45,809 nt of DNA from an uncultured Eggerthellaceae bacterium. Lineage in GTDB: Bacteria; Actinomycetota; Coriobacteriia; Coriobacteriales; Eggerthellaceae. Positions within the stretch are counted from its first letter, which is position 1. Each line of letters begins with the position of its first letter. Position numbers and translations under genes: made by a program. The notes beneath the pieces were generated by a model. That model searched no databases, was not told where the DNA came from, and worked only from the letters and a program-made list of their open reading frames with translations. Below are positions 23,688 through 31,124 of the stretch, piece by piece. The stretch lies in the NCBI GenBank assembly GCA_910588905.1, contig CAJURZ010000001.1, positions 117,779 to 163,587 on the forward strand, in the 5' to 3' direction.

Positions 23688-24035
23688 ATGGGAAGCTTCC
23701 ATCTGGGCGGGATGACGTTCGGTTCGCTCTTCAAGAAACCGGAGACGCTGCTGTATCCGACTGAGACGAAGCAGCCTTATCCGGGCCAGAAGGGGCATGT
23801 GGTGAACGACGTTGACGCATGCATCCTCTGTGGCATGTGCCAGCGGGTCTGCCCATGCCATTGCATCGCCGTGAGCAAGCCCGAGCGCACCTGGGAGATA
23901 CAGCCCTTCATGTGCATCCAGTGCGGTAGCTGCGTGGCAGCTTGTCCCACCAAGTGCCTTGCCATGGATCCGGCTTACACCCCGGTGGCAACGAAGAAGC
24001 ACACGGTCACCTGCTCTGTTCCCGAGAAGGGATAG
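23688..24035 (+). CDS. echF: Ech hydrogenase subunit F (2x[4Fe-4S] ferredoxin-like)
   Basis: A 115-residue polyferredoxin subunit (NuoI-like) that passes electrons from soluble ferredoxin to echC. Two clusters are visible: CILCGMCQRVCPCHCIAV (about residue 46) and CIQCGSCVAACPTKCLAM (about residue 76). The N-terminal sequence SFHLGGMTFGSLFKKPET is typical of this family. Ribosome site AGGAG 3 bases before ATG 23688. Last gene of the ech operon. The following 107 bases contain no clear terminator. Confidence 0.94.
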   Translation: MGSFHLGGMTFGSLFKKPETLLYPTETKQPYPGQKGHVVNDVDACILCGMCQRVCPCHCIAVSKPERTWEIQPFMCIQCGSCVAACPTKCLAMDPAYTPVATKKHTVTCSVPEKG

Positions 24036-24115
24036 GGCAGCCTGCGAAAGCGCCAACCGAGAGCACCGAGGAAGGATGTTTGGTGTTCGTTGCCCGTTCA
24101 GCACTAGGTTCTCAG

Positions 24116-24154
24116 GCGGTTGCTTGATAGAATGCATCTGATATGAGCAACCGC
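24116..24154 (+). promoter_or_regulatory. 9-bp inverted repeat around a -10 box before pgsA
   Basis: GCGGTTGCT (24116-24124) and AGCAACCGC (24146-24154) are perfect inverted repeats 21 bases apart. Between them lies TAGAAT (24128-24133), a -10-like box that would start transcription near 24140. The arrangement suits an operator for a dimeric repressor. Confidence 0.5.
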
Positions 24155-24184
24155 AACCCGAAGGCAGGATGTGGCAACGGCTAA
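24143..24184 (+). CDS. Putative 13-residue leader peptide overlapping pgsA start
   Basis: ATG about three bases after the predicted transcription start opens MSNRNPKAGCGNG then TAA. It overlaps the GTG start of pgsA (24171) in another frame, and its stop ends one base before an in-frame pgsA ATG (24186). That is a second possible translation-coupling layout like the one before gdhA. No independent support. Confidence 0.35.
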   Translation: MSNRNPKAGCGNG

Positions 24185-24821
24185 GATGACCACCCAAGCG
24201 ACTCCCGAAGAGGTGACAGATAGGATACTCACGGCGGCGAACGTCATCTCGTTCGCACGCCTGTGCCTCATCCCCGTTTATCTTTACCTGCTCTTCGCGG
24301 GCTACGATGTAGCGGCCATGGTGGTATTCGCTGTAGCAGCTCTCACGGATTTCCTGGACGGTCAGGTGGCTCGGCGCACCCATACCGTCTCCAAGCTGGG
24401 CAAGCTGATGGACCCAGCCATCGATACGCTCCTCATGATGACAGGTGTCATAGGCACGTGCCTCATCGGCCGCTGCCCCGTCTGGGTGGTGGTCCTCATC
24501 ATCGCCCGCGAGGCATTCCTCTTGGGCGGAGGAGTGGTGCTGCTCAACCGCTTCCATATCCAAGTGCCCGTGGTCTATCCTGGCAAGGTGGCCACGACGC
24601 TGTTGTTCGTGGGTTTCGCTGCACTGCTCCTGAACTGGCCCCTGGTGGCCGGATTGGACCTGACGGATGCCCCCTGGCTCCCTGGCTTCACAGCCGCTCC
24701 GGCCTGCCTCGGCATCTGGTCGGTCTATGCAGGGCTCATCCTCCAGATAGCCGTCACCATCTATTACTGCGTCCAAGCCTACGAACGACTGAAGACGATG
24801 AGGTCTCACCATGGCCTATAG
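24171..24821 (+). CDS. pgsA: CDP-alcohol phosphatidyltransferase, PgsA-like
   Basis: Probable CDP-diacylglycerol-glycerol-3-phosphate 3-phosphatidyltransferase, which makes phosphatidylglycerol phosphate in the membrane. The 216 residues show the full family signature D-G-x2-A-R-x8-G-x3-D-x3-D in DGQVARRTHTVSKLGKLMD followed by PAID (about residues 64-86), with about six membrane helices. The start is GTG 24171 (AAGG 6 bases upstream) or ATG 24186, which sits one base after the stop of a 13-codon ORF. The last 11 bases overlap the next gene. Substrate is inferred from family and from being the usual single copy. Confidence 0.88.
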   Translation: MATAKMTTQATPEEVTDRILTAANVISFARLCLIPVYLYLLFAGYDVAAMVVFAVAALTDFLDGQVARRTHTVSKLGKLMDPAIDTLLMMTGVIGTCLIGRCPVWVVVLIIAREAFLLGGGVVLLNRFHIQVPVVYPGKVATTLLFVGFAALLLNWPLVAGLDLTDAPWLPGFTAAPACLGIWSVYAGLILQIAVTIYYCVQAYERLKTMRSHHGL

Positions 24822-27381
24822 CAGCAGCTTCAATCTTGACCCTGAGGATCGGGAGCGCTTCGCCCCCGAGGCGCGCGACCGCAGCATGGATCGATCGGGG
24901 AGGCTCCCGTCTGATCAGCGGTCCTCCCGCTCATCCCGCTCCTTCGATGACATGAACGGGGACAGGCGATCCACCACGGCATCGTCCCGCTCCCAGGCAC
25001 CGCGCACCACTAACAGGATCACCGTCAACAGCAGGCCTCTCACCTCAGCCGAGCGGCGATCGCGGCCGGTGGGCAACAGGACATCGGAGAGGACGAGCGG
25101 GAACAGCCAGCGGGTCAGGACAAGCAGGGCATCCGAGCGCATCCCTGAGAGGGATAGAGGTCGCCGGACCGGACAGCAGCGGTCCCAGGGCAAGCGCGGG
25201 CCGCAGAGCCACGCGGCCATCCAAGGTCAGCCCAAGCGCTCGAAGCAACCCAAGCAACCTCAGCAGCTGCCCCAGCAAACCTACGCACCCCACACCAGCG
25301 ATTCCGTCCTGGAGATGATCTTCAACGTCTTCAAGGCCATCCTCATGGGCATCGTCAAGGTCATCCTGCTCATCGGCAAGGGCATCGGCCATGGCTTCGC
25401 TTGGGTCTGGAGCAAGAACAAGATCGTGGGCGGCGTCATCGTCATAGCCCTCGTCCTCGTCTGCGGATTCGCCGTGGATACCCTCGCTACGGGAGACCGG
25501 ATCTACAAGGGTGTCTATGTAGGCGATGTGGACCTCGCAGGCAAGACCGAATCCGAGGCCGCTGAGGCCATCACGGCTCGCTACGGGGACAAGCTCGCCC
25601 AGACCAGCGTTTACATCTTCAAATCAGAAGAGGCAGCCAAGGATACCGGGGCCGAGGAGGCCCTCAAGCAGCAGGAGGCCTTGGCAGAGCAGACCTCGGT
25701 CCAAGAGACGCTCGAGAACAAGGTGCTCTGGATAGAGACGGCTGACTCCCTGGGAGCGAAGCTGCCTGTGGAGGACCTGGCGCGGGAGGCTGCCCAGTTC
25801 GGCAGGTCCACAGGGCTCTTCGACCGCTTCAGCACCCTTATGGGAACCCATGTCATCCCACCGCGGATAGACTACAACCAGATCATCTTAAGCAAGCTCA
25901 TCTCTGACCTGGATACAGCCATCGGAGACCCCATCAAGGAATACGGCATCTCCATGGAAGACGGTGTTGCCAGCGTCGTAGAGGGCCATGATGGCTACAT
26001 GATCGACGAGGACACCTTCGTGGCCACCCTCACGGACAAGCTCTTGAACAGCGAAGTGGATGATCCGCGCTATATCCCCGTAGCCGACTACACCCCCCTC
26101 AAGGTGGATGGGGAATCCGCTGCCCGAACGGCTGATGCCATCAATCAAGCCCTGACCGAGGGGGCTTCCTTCAGCTACGACTCGGAATCCGCTGAGATAT
26201 CCAAGGAGACGCTCGCTTCCTGGATCATAGCCGAACCAGCCCAGCGAGGAGACACCTGGTTCCTGAAGCCCCAAGTGTCGGAATCCAAGGCCTTGGAGAC
26301 CCTCACCAAGGATCTGACCTTGGCTCAGAACGGCCAGAACTACAAGGTCACCTTCGCCGTTGAGGATGAGGATGTCATCGTGAGACCGGATCAGGCGGTC
26401 ACAGTGCCTACGGTATCCGGAGCATTGGATGACCTGGATCAGGTGCTCTTCGGCAGCTTCTGGGAAAGCGGGGAGCAGAAGGTGGTGGGGGATAGGTACA
26501 ACATCCCCATCCAAACCGAGCAGACCGATCAACCGCTCTCCTTGGATGCCGCTCTCGCCTACGGGGTGGTCACGAAGTTCAGCACGTTCACCACGGAATT
26601 CAATCAGGCCAGCACCACGGCGAATAGGCTCTACAACATCCAGAAGGTGGCTGATCTTCTGGATGATTCCATCGTCCGACCGGGAGGCACCTGGTCATTC
26701 AATGAGATAGCGGGGGATTGCAACGCCGAAGCCGGCTTCAAGGATGCCAATGTCATCGCAGGAGATGAGATGGTCCAAGAAGCGGGTGGCGGCGTATGCC
26801 AGGTGGCCACCACCGTCTTCAATGCCGTCTATGACTCCGGCCTTCCCATCTCGGAGCGCCACAACCACTCCATGCGCTCCGGCTCGTATCCCGACGGCCT
26901 GGATGCGGCCATTGCCTTTCCCACCCTCGATCTGCGCTGGGAGAACGGCACGGACTCAGATATCCTGCTCACCACGAGCTACACCTCCTATAGCGTCACC
27001 GTTGACCTCATCGGCGAGGACCCCCATCTCACGGTGACCACTGATACAGGCGAATGGCAAGAGGGGGATCCCTACAAGGTGAAGGTGGAGGTTGATGACA
27101 CCTACGCTGACACCGCAGTGGTGAAGATGACCAACGGCTCTGATGGCTCCAAGATCAACGTGGTGCGCACCGTCACCGATGAATCGGGCAACCAGGTGGA
27201 ACAGAAGACCTTCTCCAGCGTCTATTCGCCTATAAACGTTGTGGTCAAAGTTGGTCCGAAGGTAGACATCGCAGAGATCCAGAGGAAGTATGCACGGCCC
27301 GATGAGGACGGTTCCGATCAAGATCAGTCGGGCAGCTCTTCCTCCTCCGCCTCGTCTTCACAAAGCTCAAGCCAACAGTGA
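24811..27381 (+). CDS. VanW-family membrane-anchored wall protein
   Basis: An 856-residue protein. Residues 1-165 are a disordered, Arg/Ser/Gln-rich cytoplasmic region. An amphipathic stretch lies at about 170-200 and a membrane helix at about 204-226. The outside part has two peptidoglycan-binding-4-like repeats (about 230-570), the first containing a KQQEALAEQTSVQETLENK insert. Then follows a VanW domain (about 605-715: RPGGTWSFNEIAGDCNAEAG, GGGVCQVATTVFNAVYDSGL, ERHNHS), a beta-rich segment, and a Ser-rich tail. VanW proteins are linked to vancomycin-resistance clusters and wall biology, but the biochemical role is unknown. Overlaps pgsA by 11 bases. No van ligases nearby, so a housekeeping wall role is more likely than resistance. 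Confidence 0.88.
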   Translation: MAYSSSFNLDPEDRERFAPEARDRSMDRSGRLPSDQRSSRSSRSFDDMNGDRRSTTASSRSQAPRTTNRITVNSRPLTSAERRSRPVGNRTSERTSGNSQRVRTSRASERIPERDRGRRTGQQRSQGKRGPQSHAAIQGQPKRSKQPKQPQQLPQQTYAPHTSDSVLEMIFNVFKAILMGIVKVILLIGKGIGHGFAWVWSKNKIVGGVIVIALVLVCGFAVDTLATGDRIYKGVYVGDVDLAGKTESEAAEAITARYGDKLAQTSVYIFKSEEAAKDTGAEEALKQQEALAEQTSVQETLENKVLWIETADSLGAKLPVEDLAREAAQFGRSTGLFDRFSTLMGTHVIPPRIDYNQIILSKLISDLDTAIGDPIKEYGISMEDGVASVVEGHDGYMIDEDTFVATLTDKLLNSEVDDPRYIPVADYTPLKVDGESAARTADAINQALTEGASFSYDSESAEISKETLASWIIAEPAQRGDTWFLKPQVSESKALETLTKDLTLAQNGQNYKVTFAVEDEDVIVRPDQAVTVPTVSGALDDLDQVLFGSFWESGEQKVVGDRYNIPIQTEQTDQPLSLDAALAYGVVTKFSTFTTEFNQASTTANRLYNIQKVADLLDDSIVRPGGTWSFNEIAGDCNAEAGFKDANVIAGDEMVQEAGGGVCQVATTVFNAVYDSGLPISERHNHSMRSGSYPDGLDAAIAFPTLDLRWENGTDSDILLTTSYTSYSVTVDLIGEDPHLTVTTDTGEWQEGDPYKVKVEVDDTYADTAVVKMTNGSDGSKINVVRTVTDESGNQVEQKTFSSVYSPINVVVKVGPKVDIAEIQRKYARPDEDGSDQDQSGSSSSSASSSQSSSQQ

Positions 27382-27438
27382 TCCACCTTTTGGGCGGATG
27401 CTCGCCGTCCGCTTGCAACAACGCGGGAAAGGAAGCAG

Positions 27439-28746
27439 ATGTACTACCAACCTGAGATAGAGACGATGGATCGAGAGGAGCTAGCAGCCCTTCAACTAGA
27501 GCGCATGCGATGGAGCGTACGCCACGCCTACGACAACATCGACTTCTTCAAGAAGAGCTTCGATGAGGCAGGCGTGAACCCTGAGGACCTCACGAGCCTG
27601 GAGGACCTCTCCAAGTTCCCCTTCGTGGTCAAGCAGGATATGCGGGATGCTTACCCCTATGGCCTCTTCGCCGTTCCCATGAAGGACGTTGCGCGCATCC
27701 ACGCATCCTCAGGTACCACCGGTCAGGCTACGGTGGTGGGTCACACCAAGTCCGACCTGAAGCACTGGGGGGATTGCTTCGCTCGCGGGATAGCCATGGT
27801 AGGAGGCACGGACGAATCCACCATCCAGGTATCCTATGGCTACGGGCTCTTCACCGGCGGCCTGGGCGGTCATGCAGGTGGCGAGGCCATGGGCTGCACG
27901 GTCATCCCCGCCTCTTCGGGCAACACCAAGCGCCAGGTGCAGTTCTTGGCTGATTGCGACACCGATATCCTGGCCTGCACGCCTTCCTATGCGTTGTTCA
28001 TCGCCGATACGGCCATAGAGATGGGCTACGATCCGGCCAAGGACTTCAAGATATCAGGTGTCATCTGCGGTGCCGAACCTGCTTCTGAGAACATGCGCCA
28101 AGAGATCGCCGACAAGCTGGGTGTCCAATATTGCGACGTCTACGGCCTCTCTGAGATCATGGGGCCCGGCGTTGCCATGGAATGCATCGAACGCGGTGGC
28201 CTCCACATCGCCGAGGATCAGTTCTACTGCGAGATCATCGATCCTGACACAGGGGAACTGCTCCCTGATGGCGAATGGGGAGAGCTGGTCATCACCACGC
28301 TCACCCGGGAGTGCAGCCCGCTCATCCGCTACCGCACCCGGGACGTCACCCGCATCAATGCAGAGATGTGCGCTTGCGGTCGCACCCACCGCAAGATCGA
28401 CCGGCTTCGTGGTCGCACGGATGACATGATGATCATCCGCGGCGTGAACGTCTTCCCCTCTCAGATAGAGCAGGTCATCACGAACTTCCCTGAGATCGCC
28501 ACCCAATACCAGATCATCCTCACGAGCAAGGGGCCGCTGGATGCTATGGAGCTCCAGGTCGAGACGGAACCCGATTTCCCCATCGACGAGGTCAGGAAGC
28601 TTGAGGACCTCAAGCGTCGACTCCAGGCAGAGCTCAAGGGCAATCTCCAGATAGCCGTGGATGTCAAGATCGTGGAGCCGAAGACCATAGAGCGCTCCAT
28701 GGGCAAGGCCAAGCGCGTCATCGACAAGAGGGAGGCTTCCGAATGA
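27439..28746 (+). CDS. Phenylacetate-CoA ligase family enzyme (PaaK-type), copy 1
   Basis: AMP-forming arylacetate-CoA ligase of the PaaK family, 435 residues. Seen: the family N-terminus (LQLERMRWSVRHAYDNIDFF), the P-loop ASSGTTGQATVVGHT (about residue 93), VICGAEPASENMR, VYGLSEIMGPGVAMEC, RTRDVTRI and the hinge RTDDMMIIRGVNVFPSQIE. GGAAAGGA precedes ATG 27439. The partner 3' is a tandem-ACT protein whose ATG overlaps its stop. Together with iorAB it may release arylacetates in amino-acid fermentation, or activate them; the direction is not shown by sequence. The intergenic space before it (27382-27438) has only a weak GC hairpin. Confidence 0.9.
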   Translation: MYYQPEIETMDREELAALQLERMRWSVRHAYDNIDFFKKSFDEAGVNPEDLTSLEDLSKFPFVVKQDMRDAYPYGLFAVPMKDVARIHASSGTTGQATVVGHTKSDLKHWGDCFARGIAMVGGTDESTIQVSYGYGLFTGGLGGHAGGEAMGCTVIPASSGNTKRQVQFLADCDTDILACTPSYALFIADTAIEMGYDPAKDFKISGVICGAEPASENMRQEIADKLGVQYCDVYGLSEIMGPGVAMECIERGGLHIAEDQFYCEIIDPDTGELLPDGEWGELVITTLTRECSPLIRYRTRDVTRINAEMCACGRTHRKIDRLRGRTDDMMIIRGVNVFPSQIEQVITNFPEIATQYQIILTSKGPLDAMELQVETEPDFPIDEVRKLEDLKRRLQAELKGNLQIAVDVKIVEPKTIERSMGKAKRVIDKREASE

Positions 28747-29165
28747 TCTCACAGCTGACCGTTTTCTTACAGAACGAGAAGGGCAATCTCTCCCGGCTCG
28801 TTCGCCAGATAGCCGACAACGGCACCAATATGCATGCCATGTTCCTCTCGGACACCCAAGACTTCGGCATCGCCCGCATCTTCTGCGATGAGCCCGATGC
28901 CGTGGCCGCCATGCTGAACGAATCAGGCTTTCGTGCCTCGGTCACCCAGGTGAATGCCGTCTATGTGCCTAACAAGCCCGGTGGTCTGGCAAGTCTCCTT
29001 GAGTTCTGCGACAAGGCTGGCCTCAACATCGAATACGGCTACTGCTTCAAAGCCGGAGACGAAGAGGCTATCGATGTGTTCAAGATCAACGGCGAGAACA
29101 TAGACTTCGCTTTGGAGGATGCTGGCTTCCGCATCGCCCGTCCCGAAGAGATCTATGCCCTCTAG
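28743..29165 (+). CDS. Tandem ACT-domain protein, copy 1
   Basis: A 140-residue protein made of two ACT domains (about residues 4-70 and 72-135), the ligand-binding fold that senses amino acids. Seen: LTVFLQNEKGNLSRLVRQIA and YVPNKPGGLASLLEFCDKAG, each the N-terminal strand-helix of an ACT unit with the Gly at the ligand turn. It has no DNA-binding or catalytic part. ATGA overlap with the PaaK gene suggests a subunit or allosteric partner. Aromatic amino acids are a plausible ligand (inference). Its end overlaps the start of the carboxypeptidase gene by 11 bases. Confidence 0.88.
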   Translation: MISQLTVFLQNEKGNLSRLVRQIADNGTNMHAMFLSDTQDFGIARIFCDEPDAVAAMLNESGFRASVTQVNAVYVPNKPGGLASLLEFCDKAGLNIEYGYCFKAGDEEAIDVFKINGENIDFALEDAGFRIARPEEIYAL

Positions 29166-30627
29166 TCCCCGCGCCACCTCTTACGCCTGCTCATCGAAGC
29201 GCAACGCTGTTGCGCTTCGATGCTTTACTGCCGTGCTCTTGGCCATCCTCCTGGCCTTCCCAGCGTCCCTTTGTCTCCCCGCAGAAGCTCAGGCGGACAT
29301 ACGTCGAACCGATGTCATCTACGGAGACACCATGGAGAGCCGTGGGCTCAAGCCCACCTCTTGCCCGAACATCGGCAGCGAATTCGTCTACGTCTGCTCG
29401 GAGGATGGCACTGAGTACTTCGCTCGGTCCGCCGACGATGCCACGCAGATCGCCTCCATCACCAAGGTGATGACAGCGGTCGTCGCCTTGGAGAACTCTG
29501 GCATGGACCGCGAGGTCACCGTCAGCAGGACGGCTGCCAGCGTAGGGGAGTCCAGCGCGAACCTCCAAGCAGGGGATGTGCTCACCATGGAGAATGCTCT
29601 GAAGGGCCTGATGATCCCTTCGGGCAATGATGCGGCCATCGCCATCGCCGAGACCATCGGCCCCGACTTCCAGGCCGAAGCCAAGGAGACGGAGAACACC
29701 CTCCATCGGGCTGATGGGTCCGCCATAGATTCCGACGATCCCGCTAGCGCTCTGGATGCCTTCGTGGCGAAGATGAACGAGAAGGCTGCTGAGCTTGGTT
29801 GCCAAAACACCGTGTTCGAGAACCCTCACGGTCTGGATGGGAGCCAGTTCGCCGGGGACCTGCACAGCACAGCTCGGGAAGTGGCGAAGATCTGCGCCTA
29901 TGCCATGGGCATCGATGCCTTCCGTTCCCTCTGCGACATCCCCCGAGCCGAGATCCCCGTCAAGCGCAACGGAGAGGATATAACAGTCGAACTGAAGACC
30001 ACAGACCTGCTCCTGGGTAACTACGAGGGAGCTTGTGGCATCAAGACCGGCAACACCGACCTTGCCGGTCCCTGCTTCGCCGGCGCTTGCAATCGCGAAG
30101 GTTCCGACCTCTACGCCATCATCCTCCACTCCGCCTCCGAAGAGCAGCGCTTCATAGATTGCAAGACGCTCTTCGACTGGGTCTACGACAACCAGATAGC
30201 CTACGACCTGGCCCATAGCTCCCAAGAGACGGACATGACCCTGGATGGCCAGACCCGTCAGGTACCGGTGGTGGCTGAGGTAGCCTTGGATGCTTGGGTG
30301 GATAAGACGGTACCAGCCACCTTCAAGGACCCGGATGCCCAGGTGGAGGTGTTCGCCCCCCAGGGCAATGTGAGTCAACGATTCGAGCTCGATGACGTGA
30401 GCGGTGGCGTCAGCGCAGGTCAGGTCATCGGCAAGGCTACGTTCTACCAGCAGAACCAAGAGATAGCTTCCGTTGAGATCGTTGCCTGCGAGGATGTGCC
30501 CGCCCCCTCCCTCTTCGAGAGCATCGGCATCTGGTGGGATAAGACCTGCCGTACGCTTTCGGGCCAGCCCACCAGCGCAGAATCGACTATCATCAATGAG
30601 ACGCCGCTGATCCTGGAGAAGAGCTGA
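29155..30627 (+). CDS. Secreted D-alanyl-D-alanine carboxypeptidase (peptidase S11)
   Basis: Trims pentapeptide stems of peptidoglycan. The 490 residues start with a Sec signal peptide (charged SSKRNAVALR, hydrophobic FTAVLLAILLAFPASLC, likely cut after AEAQA near residue 46). Catalytic motifs: SITK (ASITKVMTAV) with nucleophile Ser, SSN variant SGN (MIPSGNDAAIAIAE), and KTG (GACGIKTGNTDLAG). The C-terminal region after about residue 360 is a beta-rich PBP5-like domain. ATG 29155 has GAAGAG 4 bases upstream. No C-terminal amphipathic anchor is obvious. Oddity: a perfect 14-bp hairpin lies in codons 13-23. Confidence 0.93.
   Translation: MPSSPRATSYACSSKRNAVALRCFTAVLLAILLAFPASLCLPAEAQADIRRTDVIYGDTMESRGLKPTSCPNIGSEFVYVCSEDGTEYFARSADDATQIASITKVMTAVVALENSGMDREVTVSRTAASVGESSANLQAGDVLTMENALKGLMIPSGNDAAIAIAETIGPDFQAEAKETENTLHRADGSAIDSDDPASALDAFVAKMNEKAAELGCQNTVFENPHGLDGSQFAGDLHSTAREVAKICAYAMGIDAFRSLCDIPRAEIPVKRNGEDITVELKTTDLLLGNYEGACGIKTGNTDLAGPCFAGACNREGSDLYAIILHSASEEQRFIDCKTLFDWVYDNQIAYDLAHSSQETDMTLDGQTRQVPVVAEVALDAWVDKTVPATFKDPDAQVEVFAPQGNVSQRFELDDVSGGVSAGQVIGKATFYQQNQEIASVEIVACEDVPAPSLFESIGIWWDKTCRTLSGQPTSAESTIINETPLILEKS
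29192..29222 (+). other. Perfect 14-bp hairpin at the ACT/carboxypeptidase junction
   Basis: Arms 29192-29205 and 29209-29222 with a 3-base loop, no mismatch. It lies 27 bases after the ACT gene stop but inside the signal-peptide codons of the next gene. No U-tract follows. Confidence 0.75.
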
Positions 30628-30664
30628 CAGATCAGCAGTCCCTATCTCAGAAGAGGAGGTCTTC

Positions 30665-31114
30665 GTGACCGAAGGATCTTGCCCTATATGCCAAAGCCCA
30701 CTGAAGCCAGGCCAGGCCGCCTGTGAATCCTGCGGATTCCGTCTGGCTGGCAATACCCAGAGCTTCTCGCCCTTGAGCGTTCCTGCTCCAGAGGTGCGCA
30801 CGCCACCTGAACAACCGGCTACCTCGCCTGTGCTCAGGATGGTGCGCGGCCCTCAACGGGGTGCGGAATTCAAGGTGAACCCCCAGGTCACCTCCATCGG
30901 ACGCAATCCTCAGTGCGATATCTTCTTGAACGACATGACGGTCTCCCGGCTCCATGCCAGCATCGCGGTACGGGACGGGGCCTACATCATCCGTGACGAG
31001 CAGTCGTTCAATGGCGTGTGGGTCAATAACGCCTCGATCAACAACAAAGTGCTCGCTCAGGACGATTTCGTCCAGATCGGCCGATTCGGCTTCATCTTCG
31101 ACACCGGCGAATAG
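30665..31114 (+). CDS. Zinc-ribbon plus FHA domain protein
   Basis: A 149-residue protein. Residues 6-24 form a zinc ribbon (CPICQSPLKPGQAACESCGF), then a Pro-rich linker, then an FHA domain from about residue 58 (IGRNPQCDIFLNDMTVSRLHASI with the conserved Arg, Ser and His, then NGVWVNN). FHA domains bind phosphothreonine, so it is a probable reader of Ser/Thr kinase signals. The start is GTG 30665 with AGAGGAGG upstream. Its stop is 10 bases from iorA, so it should share the ior transcript. No kinase is in this window. Confidence 0.88.
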   Translation: MTEGSCPICQSPLKPGQAACESCGFRLAGNTQSFSPLSVPAPEVRTPPEQPATSPVLRMVRGPQRGAEFKVNPQVTSIGRNPQCDIFLNDMTVSRLHASIAVRDGAYIIRDEQSFNGVWVNNASINNKVLAQDDFVQIGRFGFIFDTGE

Positions 31115-31124
31115 GGGAGGACCA

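Noticed and set aside
18681..24035. Respiratory complex I (nuo) fragment
   Set aside because: Only six subunits are present, the large subunit keeps both Ni-binding CxxC motifs, and EchC has the hydrogenase Cys-x2-Cys rather than adjacent cysteines.
24811..27381. Vancomycin-resistance determinant
   Set aside because: Only a VanW domain is present, with no vanA/B ligase, vanH, vanX or sensor/regulator pair nearby.
27439..28746. Aerobic phenylacetate degradation pathway
   Set aside because: No paaABCDE ring-epoxidase or beta-oxidation genes are near; the link to iorAB and ferredoxin hydrogenase points to anaerobic amino-acid metabolism.
29191..30801. 536-codon antisense frame over the carboxypeptidase
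   Set aside because: It is a shadow of a gene with signal peptide and catalytic motifs; no ribosome site.
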